Shown: one piece after another, positions 10,805-22,202 of the stretch | Position numbering within the stretch: the first letter of the stretch is position 1 | Layout: every line of letters begins with the position of its first letter | DNA from: Aristolochia californica | Lineage: Eukaryota; Streptophyta; Magnoliopsida; Piperales; Aristolochiaceae | Direction of reading: 5' to 3' | Length of the DNA: 64,000 nucleotides | Assembly: GCA_029961685.1 (NCBI GenBank) | Contig: JARWKL010000003.1 | Coordinates: forward strand, 14,775,731-14,839,730 | The notes under the pieces: generated by a model | Told to the model about the DNA's origin: nothing | Databases searched by the model: none | What the model saw: the letters and a program-made list of their open reading frames with translations, nothing else | Position numbers and translations under genes: made by a program

Positions 10805-11132
10805 TGTAGGATCACTTTAAATAGAATTTCTAAACCATGTATGAAATTCATAAACCAAAATCATACCTCCTGACATGGCAAAAAATTCTAGTGAACAGAG
10901 GTTCTCGGCTTTCATCTCCAATAAACAGAATGTCTCGTCAATCACAGAGGCTTGTCGATGGCAATGTTCAGGCATACCTCTGCTAGACCAAGCCCCTTTT
11001 TATAGGCTTCTCTCCATCAAAGGAGACCACCAAACCAACGGGAAACCATAAGGTTGTAACTGACGACCACCATCAATAGAAAACCATCCAACGGATGAGT
11101 CACTTAAGTGACGGTTCGTGAACCGTCTTACA
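10805..11132 (-). repeat. 3' LTR of Cop-A
   Basis: 328 bp. On the minus strand it begins TGTAAGACGGTTCACGAACC and ends GTGATCCTACA. A TATAAAAAGGGG TATA box lies near 11001. The polypurine tract CAAGTGGGAGAA precedes it (11133-11144 on the plus strand, in reverse). The first 35 bases contain two palindromes. Confidence 0.85.
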
Positions 11133-11496
11133 TTCTCCCACTTGACCCATACGCCTACTTAATATGTGTCATTGATACATCTTCATGAATGTTTTCCATA
11201 AATATAATATCCTTATACTCGAACAAAGAAGATTAAATTACATGAATCGTGGTGGTAAGCCCTTTAGAGCAAGTATTACCTTCCACGTATTATAATGCAA
11301 TTGTCTCCTTTGAATTAGAACCTTATGTGGCACATTTCTTTATGAATGAACTTTCATAATATTCGGGATCATCTTATATTGCCTTTCTCTAAACTTTATG
11401 TATACAACCAAATAAGATAAGACACAAATAAATTTAATGAAGTTTTTCATTGACAAAATTGCGATACAAACATAAAGGGAATCTCAATTAAACAAA
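11133..11496 (-). other. Cop-A 3' untranslated region
   Basis: AT-rich non-coding DNA between the RNase H stop and the polypurine tract. No other feature seen. Confidence 0.6.
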
Positions 11497-12968
11497 TTAC
11501 TTAATAAAATTGAGTCCCATATGTTCAACATGTCCCTTATAAACAGCAGGTGGTAGACCTTTTGTGAATGAATCAGCGATCATTAATCTGGTCTTGATGT
11601 GTTCCACAACTACCTTGTTTGCTTTGACATGTTCTCGAATAGCTAAAAACTTTATGTCAATATGCTTACTACGACTTCCAATCTTATTTTTCTTGGCCAA
11701 AAACATTGCTGCAAAATTGTGGCAATAAATGCTTAATGGCATAGAAATAGTGTCAAAAATTTCAAGTCCTAAAATAAAAATCATCAACCATATAGCCTGT
11801 GATGATGCTTTAAAACATGCTACAAACTCTTCTTTTGTGGTAGAAGTAGCAATCAAAGATTGTTTTGCACTTCTCCAAGAAATGGCCCCTCCAACTAATA
11901 AGAAGACGTATCCCGATGTTGACTATCTCGAATTGAGGCAGCCAGCAAAATTAGAGTTTGTATATCCAATCACTTCCAGATGATCAGATCGTCTGTATGT
12001 AAGCTTGTAGTTTTTATTCCCCTGAAGGTATCGCATGACTTTCTTTTCAGCTTTCCAATGCTCTAAACCGGGATTACTTTGATATCTATCCAACATTCCC
12101 ACAGCATAGGCTATGTCAGGTCTTGTGCAAACCTGAGCATACATTAAACTCCCAACTGCGGAAGCGTATGAAATATTTTTCATTTGTTCCTTCTCTAAAT
12201 TATTTCGTGGACCTTGTTTCAAACTTAATTTGTCACCTTTGACAATAGGTGAAACACCAGATAAGCAATTATTCATACGATATCTCTCTAGAATTTTGTT
12301 GATATAGGCTTCTTGAGACAATCCTAATGTCCCGTGGGATCTGTCTCTATCAATCTTTATGCCTATGACATAAACAGCTCCGCCCATATTCTTCATATCA
12401 AATTTCATCAAGAGAAATCGTTTGACCTCATGAAGTAATCCTAAATCACTTGAAGCAAGTAGAATATCATCTACATATAGGACTAAGAAAATTATATTGA
12501 TCACACTGACCTTATGGTATATACATTGATACATGACATTCTCCGTAAAACCAAATGAAGAAATAACATCATGAAATTTTAAATACCACTGACGGGAGGT
12601 TTGTTTTAGTCCATATATAGATTTCTTATGTCTAATAACCAAGTGATCATTCCCCTCTGAAATAAAACCTTCAGGTTGTTTCATATAAACCTCTTCTTCT
12701 AGGTCTCCATTGAGGATAGTTGTTTTCACATCCATTTGATGTAACTCCGTATCAAAATGAGCTACTAATGCCATGATTATCCAAAACGAATCCTTCTTTG
12801 AAACAGGAGAGAAGGTTTCGTGATAATCAATTCCTTCTTGTTGAGTAAATCCTTTGGCTATAAGTATTGCCTTATATCTTTCAATATTGCCTAAAGAGTT
12901 TCTTTTTGTTTTGAAAACCCATTTACAGCCAATGGCCTTCCCCCCTTTAGGCAATTCAACAAGATCCC
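11497..12968 (-). pseudogene. pol: Cop-A reverse transcriptase and RNase H
   Basis: On the minus strand, 12954-11923 encodes a copia RT: GCKWVFKTKRN, LHQMDVKTTILNGDLEEEVY, SIYGLKQTSRQWY, then the catalytic LYVDDILLASSD, and SYASAVGSLMYAQVCTRPDI. The YVDD box is intact. RNase H follows at 11856-11497 (STTKEEFVA, DIKFLAIREHV, IADSFTKGLP) and ends in a normal stop. A frame break and stop separate the two near 11900. The N side, LVELPKGGK, abuts Gyp-1; the preceding residues lie at 18950 onward. The domain makes cDNA from element RNA in cytoplasmic particles; here it is defunct. Confidence 0.9.
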
Positions 12969-13839
12969 TGTTGTGGACTCAATAGCACACCGAGTCATTC
13001 AAAGGAGGAGACAATAACTCACCGAGTTCATTAGTTATATTTATATTGGTTTAAGTATGATTTTTCATTAATTATGTAAGGAGTATGGCTGTAGGGGCAA
13101 AAAATTTATTTTTAGCCCTAAAACACTTATGATGTCAAACCCTAATTAAGGGGTAAGTAAATAGAGAAAAGGCAAGCATTGAGTATTAGGTTAAACAGGC
13201 TTGGAGCTCTCCTTGACGAGCTCTAGGGTTTGGAGATCTCCCTTGATGATCTCTAGGTTAGATTTCCTCAAAATATGCATATCCATATCTCATTCTTGAT
13301 CTATTCTCCATTGATCCATACGGAGCAAGGGTGGGGGAGTTTCTGTCCCTTTTCCGAGTTCAAAGAGAGGCTTCAGCCTCCTCTCCATAACAAGCAGTAA
13401 GAGAAAGCTTCTCCCTCATTTACCGAGCCAGAATTGACATATTCCATCCATTCCATCATGAGCAACATCAAAGCAGGCTTCTTTCCAGCATTGGGTCCAA
13501 CAAGAAGCTAGGAAGAAGCTCCTCAACGTAGGCAAAGGGCTATCCAAGTTAGTGTTACAATCCTAACACGAGCAGCAGCAAGAAGAGGGGTCAAACCCTC
13601 TTTTCTGTGGTCAAGAAAAGGTAACACCTTCCCTCTACAATTCACGTTCATCACATAGGGTCCCTTGACCTATACCAAGCACCATACTAGCCTCATCAAA
13701 TGGATATTACCTCTTGGCAAGATCAGTCCAAGAAAAGGGTCTTATTGCCCTAACCTTACCGAGTCCAGCAACTCACTTACAGTGGTAGAGTCTCAAGTCC
13801 CACGCCATGTTACTCGATCCATGAGTACGGACCGTAACA
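12969..13839 (+). repeat. 5' LTR of Gyp-1
   Basis: 871 bp from TGTTGTGGACTCAATAGC to ACCGTAACA. It contains the CTCCTTGACGAGCTCTAGGG block that the 3' LTR lacks. Confidence 0.9.
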
Positions 13840-15010
13840 ACTTGGTATTAGAATAGGGTATCATGGGTGATACAGTCAGCGTGGAAGAGATGGAAGGCTG
13901 GATGAAAAATATGGAAGAGAGAGATGAGAAAATGCGAGCAAGTATTCAGCACCTATCTAACTTATTTACTGGGTTACTGGCAGAGAGACATGCTAGCCAA
14001 GAACCAAGGGATGAGCAATTGATAGGGCGCACTGCTGTCCAGACACAACAGAGGGGAGGTACAATACCAACGTACGCAAAATTAGATTTTTTACCCTTAC
14101 TGGGGCAGTTGACCCATTAATTTGGTTGCATAGATCTGAGAAAAAATAAATAAATCAAGGGACTGCTGAGTTTGATAAGGTGCAACTAGCCTCCTTCCAT
14201 ATGTTAGATGAAACCCAGTTATGGTTTCACCAGGTGGAACTAGAGAGATAGGTGCTGGATTGGCATGAATTTAAATATTTATGCACTCTTAGATTTGGCA
14301 CTCCCTCCCACAGCAACCCCTTGGGAGATGTAGTCCTATTGTGACAAACTGGATCTGTTGAACAGTATAAAAAACAGTTCCAAGAAAAGTTGGCTCGTGC
14401 TGGCCGATTGGTACGAACCGACCAGCAGGTCCCCTTATTCACAGTAGGCTCAATGAATCTCTAAGGATAGAGGTCGAACTTCACTTCCCTGCAGATTGTC
14501 TCAGGCAATGAATTTAGCACAGGCAATGGAACAATGATAACGGCTTCAACAACATAAGCCGGTTTGGCAAGGGGAAAGGAACATTTCCTCCACTTGCCAA
14601 GGGTACCAAAATATTTGATCTCAGGTGACACCTCTTGCATTACCTTCTTCCAGACACAATCCGACTACAGCTTTGGCACCCGACACACGCTCTAGTAATC
14701 CTCCACCGTAGTATATAAAAACATTAACAAGTGTGGAGATGGCTAAACGGAGGTCCAAGAATCTATGCTACAACTGTGATGAACAGTACCGGGCGGGGCA
14801 CCAATGTAAAAGGTTGTCTTGGCTCAAAGTGGATGAATCAAAAGATACATAGGAGACAAATGAAATTCTTGAGGACGAACCACCGGCGATTTCTTTGCAT
14901 GCTACTGGGCAGAAATCAGCCAAAACTATGCAAGTCAGAGCTCAAGTCCTCGACCAAGAACTTGTGGGACTAGTGGATTTGGGAAGTACACACAATTTTC
15001 TGAGCTTAAC
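13840..15010 (+). pseudogene. gag: Gyp-1 gag and protease, degraded
   Basis: A start at 13863 gives MGDTVSVEEMEGWMKNMEER, a Gag N-terminus with a likely coiled coil, and the frame then breaks. A zinc knuckle, LCYNCDEQYRAGHQCK, is readable near 14746-14795. The protease site near 14977 reads VDLGSTHNF where active relatives have DSGSTHNF or DTGATHNF, so the active Asp-Ser/Thr-Gly triad is damaged. Gag would package element RNA and the protease would cut the polyprotein. Confidence 0.75.
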
Positions 15011-15310
15011 AGCAGCGTAATATCTTCAGTTACAGATCCTTCCTCATCCTACATCCACGGTTTCAATGGCCAATGGGGAGAAAGTCCCTAGCTATGGGAT
15101 CAGCAAAGCGGTACAATTTTCCTTTGGTACTACTTTATTTCATGCTGAATTTTTTGTCATACCTCTGGCCGGGTTTGATATGGTGTTAGGCATTAAATGG
15201 TTGCAAATATTGGGACCCATTATGTGAGACTTTTCTGCATTAACAATGAGCTTTGTCTTGCGCAGTAGCCAAGTGCTCTTAAGGTGGACTAACCCCATCA
15301 TCTTCATACC

Positions 15311-16774
15311 ATGCACACACAGGACCATCCGGATACCTCTATTGAAAATCTTATTGGCGAGTTCTCCGACCTCTTCCTTGAGCATTCCGGGTTGCCTCCC
15401 TTGAGGCACTGTGATCATCGGATCTGTTTAAAACCAGGTTTTGATGTGGTGGTAGTCCGACCGTATTGGTATCCTCATCTACAGAAAGATGAAATCGAGC
15501 GATAGTGTCAGGCTATGTTACAACAGGGCCTTATTCGTAGCAGCCGGTCCCTGTTCTCTTCACCCGTATTACTCGTGAAGAAACATGATGAGACATGGAG
15601 ATTTTGTATCAATTATTGGGAATTGAATGCGCAAACAGTGAAGGATAAGTTTCCTATTTTGGTGGTGGAGGAACTCTTGGACGAATTACATGGGTCGTGG
15701 TTATTTACTAAACTGAACTTATTCTTTGGTTATCATAAGGTTCGTATGCACCCCTCTGACATTGAGAAGCCAGTCTTTCGCACACATCATGGTCATTTTG
15801 AATTCGTGGTCATGTCGTTTGGCTTATCAAATGCACCTTCCACTTTTCAAGCACTGATGAATGAGATATTTACCCCCTATCCTCAAAAATTCATAATTGT
15901 ATTTTTTTATGATATACTAATATATGGCAAGTCCAGAGAGGAACATTTAGAGCACTTACGGATAGTTTTTGAATTATTAAGAGCACATCAACTCTATTTA
16001 AAAAAATCCAAATGCTCTTTTGCAGCTTCACATGTTGCTTATCTTGGTCTCATTATCTCACATGAGGGAGTTACATTTGATCCCGAGAAGATTCAGGTAA
16101 TTCATGATTGGTCACAACCTTAGTCTTGCTCAACTTTACGGTGTTTTTTGGGTCTAGCGGGATACTGCCGTAAATTTATTCAGAATTACGGGTAGTTGGC
16201 AGCCATGTAACCAGCCTCTGGAAGAAGAATTCCTTTCACTAGAATGAGGAGGCCACACAGTCCTTTGAGGCCCTCAAAACAGCTCTTGCCTCCACCCCGA
16301 TCTTACAGCTTCCCAATTTTGATGAATTATTTGTGGTTGAATGTGACGCTTCTGATGGGGGCATTGGGGTCGTATTACATCAGCAGTCACATCCTATTGC
16401 GTATTTTAGCAGACAGTTGGCAGTTCGACATCACAATTTTGGCCGCATATGAATGGGAATTAATAGGGTTGGCCAATGCGGTCCAGCAATGGCGCCCTTA
16501 CTTATGGGGTTGTGCATTTCTCATCCATATTGATCACCATAGCCTTAAATTCCTACTTGAACAACATCTCACGACGTCACCACAGCAGCATTGGATCAAT
16601 AAGATGATGGGATTTGACTTTTCGGTGGAATACCGTTCAGGGAGACTAAACAAGGCAGCGGATGCCTTGTCACGGTGTTTTGAAAATCAGCAACTTATCT
16701 GTTTGATCAGCCAGCCTCGGTTCCACATCCTTGACTTGGTGAGAGAAGCCCATGCCACTCTTCCAATCCTATAG
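15311..16774 (+). pseudogene. pol: Gyp-1 reverse transcriptase and RNase H, degraded
   Basis: 15311-15505 covers the pre-RT linker (LPPLRHCDHRICLKPG). 15515-16123 covers RT: GLIRSSRSLFSSPVLLVKK, FRTHHGHFEFVVMSFGL, NAPSTFQALMNEIF. The catalytic box reads FFYDILIYG where FFDDILIYS is expected, so one of the two metal-binding aspartates is replaced by Tyr. 16244-16774 is RNase H (AAYEWELIGLANAVQQWRPYL, KAADALSRCF). Stops interrupt it near 15503, 16121 and 16772. Confidence 0.85.
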
Positions 16775-16859
16775 AAGCTATACAAAAAGATCACTGATGG
16801 GACAATGAAGTCGAAGTGATCCATCCAGGATTCACTTATTTGCTATAAATAGCGCATTT

Positions 16860-18135
16860 ATCTTCTCCACACTTCATAATTGATTCCAGCCATCCTCTCT
16901 GCCTACCACGATAGCACTCATGAAGGTATTCAAAAAGCATTGCAACGTATTCGAGCAAACTTTTATTGGCACGCCATGAAGACCTCCATTGCGACATATG
17001 TATCAGCATGTCAAGTATGTCAACGCAGCAAAACTGACCACTTAAGTCCTGCCGGTCTTCTCGATGGATTTTTTTGAAGGCCTTCCTTAGTCCTCCGGCA
17101 AATCAGTACTTTTTGTAGTGGTCGATCGGTTCTCCAAATATGGCCATTTTATTCCGCTCGCTCATCCTTTAACGGCCTCACGGGTCGTACAAACTTTCCT
17201 GGAGAATATTGTCTGCTTACATGGCCTTCCAGAATCTATTGTAAGTGATCGGGATGCAGTATTCACAAGCACTTTCTGGCGGGAACTTTTTCGTCTAAGT
17301 GGCACGAAATTGAAATTCTCCTCCGCATATCATCCGCAGACATATGGCCAAACCGAGGTGGTTAACCATACCATCAAGATGTATCTACGGTACATGGTGG
17401 GCAATCCTGAAGCAATGGGTTCAATGGCTACCGTGGGCCAAATACTATTACAATACTTCATTCCATTGTGCATTACAATCTACTCCTTTTAGAGTTCTCT
17501 ATGGTCAGGATCCCCCATGTCTTCTCTCTTATATTCCAAGGTCCACCAGTGTGGATACAATTGATCAAGCACTCATGGATCACTATCTGTTGTTATAGAA
17601 TATTACAGAATGCCTACGGATAGCTCAAGTTCGCATGAAAGATGTCTACGACAAGCGACACCGCGACGTCTCTTATGAGGTAGGGGACTATGTGTGGTTA
17701 CGCCTACAACCATACCGCCAGCAATCCCTTGTGGGACCAACTCGACATAAGCTCTCACCCAAGTATTTTGGGCCTTTTCCCGTTATTCGTCGGGTGGGTT
17801 CAGTCGCCTATCAACTACAACTGCCAACCACAGCCAAGATACATGATGTGTTTCATGTCTCCCTCTTGAAACCTCATACAGGGTCACTACCTACCTCCAC
17901 TCCGTTCATTCCACTAGTGGACAATGGACAAGTTATTCTTACACTAGCCGCGGTGTTACGTACACAATTGGTCAATGACCTGTGGGATATCCTAGTCCAG
18001 TGGACAGATACTGAACCGGAGGCTGCTACAAGGGAGCAGTTGCACATCTTCAGACAGGTTTACCCATCTTTTGAGCTTGAGGACAAGCTATTTCTCCATG
18101 GGGAGGCAGATGTTGTGGACTCAATAGCACACTAA
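16860..18135 (+). pseudogene. pol: Gyp-1 integrase with chromodomain-like tail, degraded
   Basis: The zinc-binding HHCC module is at 16880-17077 (HEGIQKALQRIRANFYW, CQVCQRSKTDH). The catalytic core is at 17118-17492 (VDRFSKYGHFIPLAHPL, IVSDRDAVFTSTFWRELF, SSAYHPQTYGQTEVVN), with second Asp and Glu present. 17635-18135 holds the GPF/Y-type module (KYFGPFPVIRRVGSVAYQL, HDVFHVSLLKPH) and a chromodomain-like ending (ILVQWTDTEPEAATREQL). Frame breaks separate the blocks. The enzyme would join element DNA to the genome; chromodomain types favour particular chromatin. Confidence 0.85.
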
Positions 18136-18949
18136 GTCACTCAAAGGAGGAAACATTAACTCACCGAGTTCATTAGTTATATTTATATTGATTTAAGTAT
18201 GATTTTTCATTAATTATGTGAGTATCGTCATAGGGGAAAAATTGTCATTTTTAGCCCTAAAACACTTATGGCGTCAAACCCTATTTAAGAGGTAAGGAAA
18301 TAGAGAAAAGGCAAGCATTGAGTATTAGGTTAAACAAGCTTGGAGATCTCCCTTGATGATCTCTAGGTTAAATTTCCTCAAAATCTACATATCCATATCT
18401 CATTCTTGATCTGTTCTCCATCGATCCATATCGAGCAAGGGTGGGGGAGTTTCTGTCCCTTTTCCGAGTTCAAAGAGGCGCTTCAACCTCCTCTCCATAA
18501 AAAGCAGTAAGAGAAGGCTTCTCCCTTCTCTTACCAAGCTAGAATTTACATATTCCATCCATTCCATCACGAGCAACATCAAAGCAGACTTCTTTCTAGC
18601 ATTGGGTCCAACAAGAAGCTAGGAAGAAGCTCCTCAACGTAGGCCAAGGGCTATCCAAGTTAGGGTTACAATCCTAACACGAGCAACAGCAAGAAGAGGG
18701 GTCAAATCCTTTTTCCGTGGTCAAGAAAAGGTAACACCTTCCCTCTACAATTCACGTTCATCACATAGGGTCCCTTAACCTATACCAAGCACCATACTAG
18801 CCTCATCAAGAGGGTATTACCTCTTGGTGAGATCAGTCCAAGAAAAGGGTCATATTGCCCTGACCTTAACAAGTCCAGCAACTCACTTACAATGCTGGAG
18901 TCTCAAGTCCCACGTCGTTTTACTCGATCCATGACTAGGGATCGTAACA
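18111..18949 (+). repeat. 3' LTR of Gyp-1
   Basis: 839 bp, TGTTGTGGACTCAATAGC to ATCGTAACA, clearly diverged from the 5' LTR by scattered substitutions and a short deletion near 18340. Confidence 0.9.
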
Positions 18950-19453
18950 ATCGTAGACTAGTTTATAGCCATTGAATCCAACTCTTGCTTCATGGCATCA
19001 TCTTAAGCACAAATGTCCATGTTAGACTCTTGAAAGTACACTTCATATTTTGAAGAGATGGCAGGTTTCCTAACTCTTGAAGATCGTCTTAATGATACTT
19101 CAACATTTTCAGGTTGAGAATGTTGAGTAACCTGATCTATAGGAGTATCCTCATGATGAGAAGGTTCTTCAACTATTGGTTGTTCTTGAATAATCGAATC
19201 CTGATGATTATCATGAACAACAACCAATCTATGTGAAGTTGTAGAAGCAGGTGGAGTAATTGTATGCTCCACAAAAACCACTTTTGAGGTTGACTTCTCC
19301 CACTAATCTCATCGTTCTAAAGGTACCTTGCATTCTTAGATTGGACAATTCTTGTCAAACGAGATGGACAATAAAATCTGTATCCCCTAGACTTTTCTGC
19401 ATAGCCAATGAAATGTCTACTGACTGTTCTAAAGTCTAACTTTGTCTCATGTG
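18950..19453 (-). pseudogene. pol: Cop-A integrase-to-RT linker
   Basis: Minus strand. The right part reads TKLDFRTVSRHFIGYAEKSR and GYRFYCPSRLTRIVQSKNA, the conserved copia block just after integrase. Then comes an acidic spacer (19281-19003) with SLRRSSRVRKP, and the RT lead-in DDAMKQELDSMA, which meets Gyp-1 at the codons for V-Y-D. There are in-frame stops. The segment lies between NA-C2 (right) and Gyp-1 (left). Confidence 0.8.
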
Positions 19454-19458
19454 AATTG

Positions 19459-19874
19459 TGTTGGAAGATATGTTCAAGCCCATACGACCAAGGAAGGCCC
19501 ACATGACCAAGCAAGGCCCACAAGATGGGCCCAAGCACACAAGAAGTGGGACCCACCATGATTACCACAAGTTGGCATCCTTATCACTTAAGTTGAAAGA
19601 TGAAGAAGGACTCACAAAGGCATCTTTATCTTATGGTCACGTCCTAGAAGAGTTCTAATTTGAGTTATGTTTGTCTTTTATCTATATTGAGTTATTTAAT
19701 TATGCTTGGACTTATGTTTAAGTGTTAAAGTTTGGGTGTAATTGGGACAATGGTAGTATTATTGTAATTGGACTCTACTACCTTCCTCCATTATAAATAG
19801 AGGTTCATGTACTCTGAATATAATGGTAAGTTGATGAAGTCAATGAAGTATTTGTCTTTTCCATAAATTCAACA
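19459..19874 (+). repeat. 5' LTR of NA-C2
   Basis: 416 bp, TGTTGGAAGATATG to ATAAATTCAACA. TATA box TTATAAATAGAGG near 19792. Confidence 0.9.
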
Positions 19875-21757
19875 TGGTATCAGAACAGGTTCTGTGAGTT
19901 GAATTGGTCAACCCACAGAGATAATGAGATCATTTTCTCTAAACCCTAAACCCTGAGTCTAGGTTCGTAGTTTTTTTTTTCAATCCCTACAATTGTAGTT
20001 TGATTTGCGTTTTAAAATTCTATACTTAGATTTTCATATTGAAAATTATATATTGGCAAAAATATATTTGAGTCTAATTTCCAAGGAAAAATGATTTTTT
20101 TCCAATTGGAATTATCTACAAAGAGAAATTGACATTTGAATGAACGAAGGTCAGATTGCGAAAGAGGTTCGATTAGCGAAAGAAAACTTTAACTTCTAAG
20201 GTATTTTATACCATCAAGAACGAGACTTTATATGGATATATATATGAAAAGAAATTTCTATAATTTTATTCTCTTACATATTCAACCAATTTTTAATCGG
20301 ATTTATCTACAAAGATAAATCGATATTTGAAGCAACGAAGGTGAGATTGAAAAAAATGTTTGAGGAGCAGCAGAAAGCTTCAACTTCTGAGGTATTTTTT
20401 TCTATCAAGAAAAATAATTTATGAGGAGAATTATATATCAAAAGAAATATATTTAAGTCTATTTTCTTACCTATTCAACCAATTCTCATTATGATTTTTT
20501 TATCAAGAGATATTGATCTTGGAATAGTCAATGGTCATTCTAGGAAAACAAAGAGAAACAGTACTTAGTTCTGCCAAATGACAGAGACAAAAATCTTTCA
20601 AATTATTTATCTTCTGATAATTATATTTTATGAAGAGAATTTATATTTGGATGAAATTTATTTAAGTCTAGTTTCATAATGAGAAAATTTCATTTCAATC
20701 TGATCTATATTCAAAAATATATTCGCATTTGAAGAATCAAAGGTTATGTTGGTATTCTGTTGTATTGAAAAATCCGAATTTAAGCCAATTGTTTTGTGTC
20801 ACTGTTTGAGTTGCTATATCAAGAAAATATCTCACTTCTCCCTGGTTTAAACTTATTACTACATCTATGTTATTTGGGTTTATTGTTACATCTATGATAT
20901 TTGGTTCAAGCTGGGATCACTACCATTACTTCCTAGATTGAGGGGGAGAAGTACAAGAAGTACAAGAAAGAGGTACTTTATTCCTTATGTTGTGGATAAG
21001 TTTATGTGACCAAAATATTCAAGAAAGGGGGAGAACAAAATATGAAGCTTCAGCATCTAAGAAAAAATATTTATATCAGATTATGATTATTTCATGGATC
21101 CTTCTAAGAGGTTTATTATTTTGGTTCATGTTATATGTGTTGGAAGAAGATCATGTTACATTACAATTGTTGCTATTATGTCACTTTGGATGAGACATTA
21201 TTATTGAAGAAGTGGTGGGCTAGTACCTTTTCTCATACAATAATTTATTTGATTCTCAAAAATATCATGGTTGGGACACCATGAGAGTCAGTGCCCAGAT
21301 TGGGACATGATAAAATTTAACTCTCAAAAATATCACGGTTGGGATACCATGAGGGTCGGTGTCCGGATTGGGACACCATTATAAATAAACCCACTACCCC
21401 CCCCTGTAATGGGTTTTATTACTCCTACCACTTGAGAGTCATTGTCTTGTGGAGGGACACGGTGGTGGACACTTTAGGACAATGCCGATAGACATACTAC
21501 CTACAGAAGACAGAGTGTGCCCTACATCCAGCATTAGGACTGGAGTATGGAGCAATGTCTTACCAGCTAGGAGTGATTTTTACTCTCACTTGTATTATGC
21601 GAATAGGGCCTCATGGAAGGACGCAATGGCATGAGGGGGAGTGTTGGAAGATGAAGGCATATTGCAATATGTGCCATTTTATACAAAAATATTTTATACA
21701 TCATTTGCAGCAAGCTGGGAGTTCATGTTGTTCTCTCACCCCCAGCTTGAGGGGGAG
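19875..21757 (+). other. NA-C2 internal region, non-coding
   Basis: AT-rich, with short chance frames only. Near the 3' end, TGCCATTTTATACAAAA resembles the Cop-B RNase H codons for D-C-H-F-I-R-E, and the last codons before the polypurine tract resemble K-L-G-V...S-P-P-A-stop. The sequence between these two relics in Cop-B (about 100 bp) is missing. Confidence 0.75.
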
Positions 21758-22202
21758 TGTTGGAAGATATGCCCAAACCCACACGACCAAGGAAGATCAA
21801 CATTTCTAAGAGTATTATAAGATGGGCCACATGACCAAGCAAGGTCCACAAGATGGGCCCAAGCACATAAGAAGTGGGATCCACCATGATTTCCACAAGC
21901 TGGCATCCTTATCACATAAGTTGGAAAATCAAGAAGAACTCACAAAGGCATCTTTATCTTATGGTCACGTCCTAGAAGAGTTCTAATTTGAGTTATGTTT
22001 GTCTTTTATCTATATTGAGTTATTTAATTATGCTATGACTTATCTTTAAGTGTTAGAGTTTGGGTATAATTGGGACAGTGGTAGTTTTATTATAATTGGA
22101 ATCTACTACCTTCCTCTATTATAAATAGAGGTTCATGTACTCTAATTATAATGGGAAGTTAATGAAGTCAATGAAATATTTCTCTTTTCCATAAATTCAA
22201 CA
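21758..22202 (+). repeat. 3' LTR of NA-C2
   Basis: 445 bp, TGTTGGAAGATATG to ATAAATTCAACA. It is longer than the 5' copy by a CTAAGAGTATTATAAGATGG stretch that NA-C1 also has. Confidence 0.9.

Larger units (their letters stand above)
12969..18949 (+). mobile_element. Gyp-1, Ty3/gypsy element with a chromodomain-like C-terminus, inactive
   Basis: Plus-strand element of about 6 kb inside the Cop-A linker. LTRs are 12969-13839 and 18111-18949, the primer site is a mutated TGGTATTAGAAT (13843-13854), and the polypurine tract ATGGGGAGGCAGA runs up to 18110. Gag, protease, RT, RNase H and integrase follow in gypsy order. Many stops and frame changes, and a damaged RT catalytic box, show it is old. 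The flanks ATCCC (12964-12968) and ATCGT (18950-18954) look like one target duplication with two substitutions; joining the flanks restores the Cop-A codons around V-Y-D-L-V-E. Confidence 0.9.
19459..22202 (+). mobile_element. NA-C2, complete non-coding LTR element
   Basis: Best copy of the family, 2744 bp. 5' LTR 19459-19874, primer site TGGTATCAGAACAGG at 19875, body 19875-21757, polypurine tract CCAGCTTGAGGGGGAG ending 21757, 3' LTR 21758-22202. Exact AATTG duplications flank it (19454-19458, 22203-22207), and it interrupts the Cop-A integrase. It has no gag or pol. The body ends with SKLGVHDV-type codons and PPA-stop in relatives (here ASKLGV-like, then LSPPA), a relic of copia RNase H. 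A second polypurine-tract-plus-LTR-start motif lies at 21633-21653. Confidence 0.92.
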
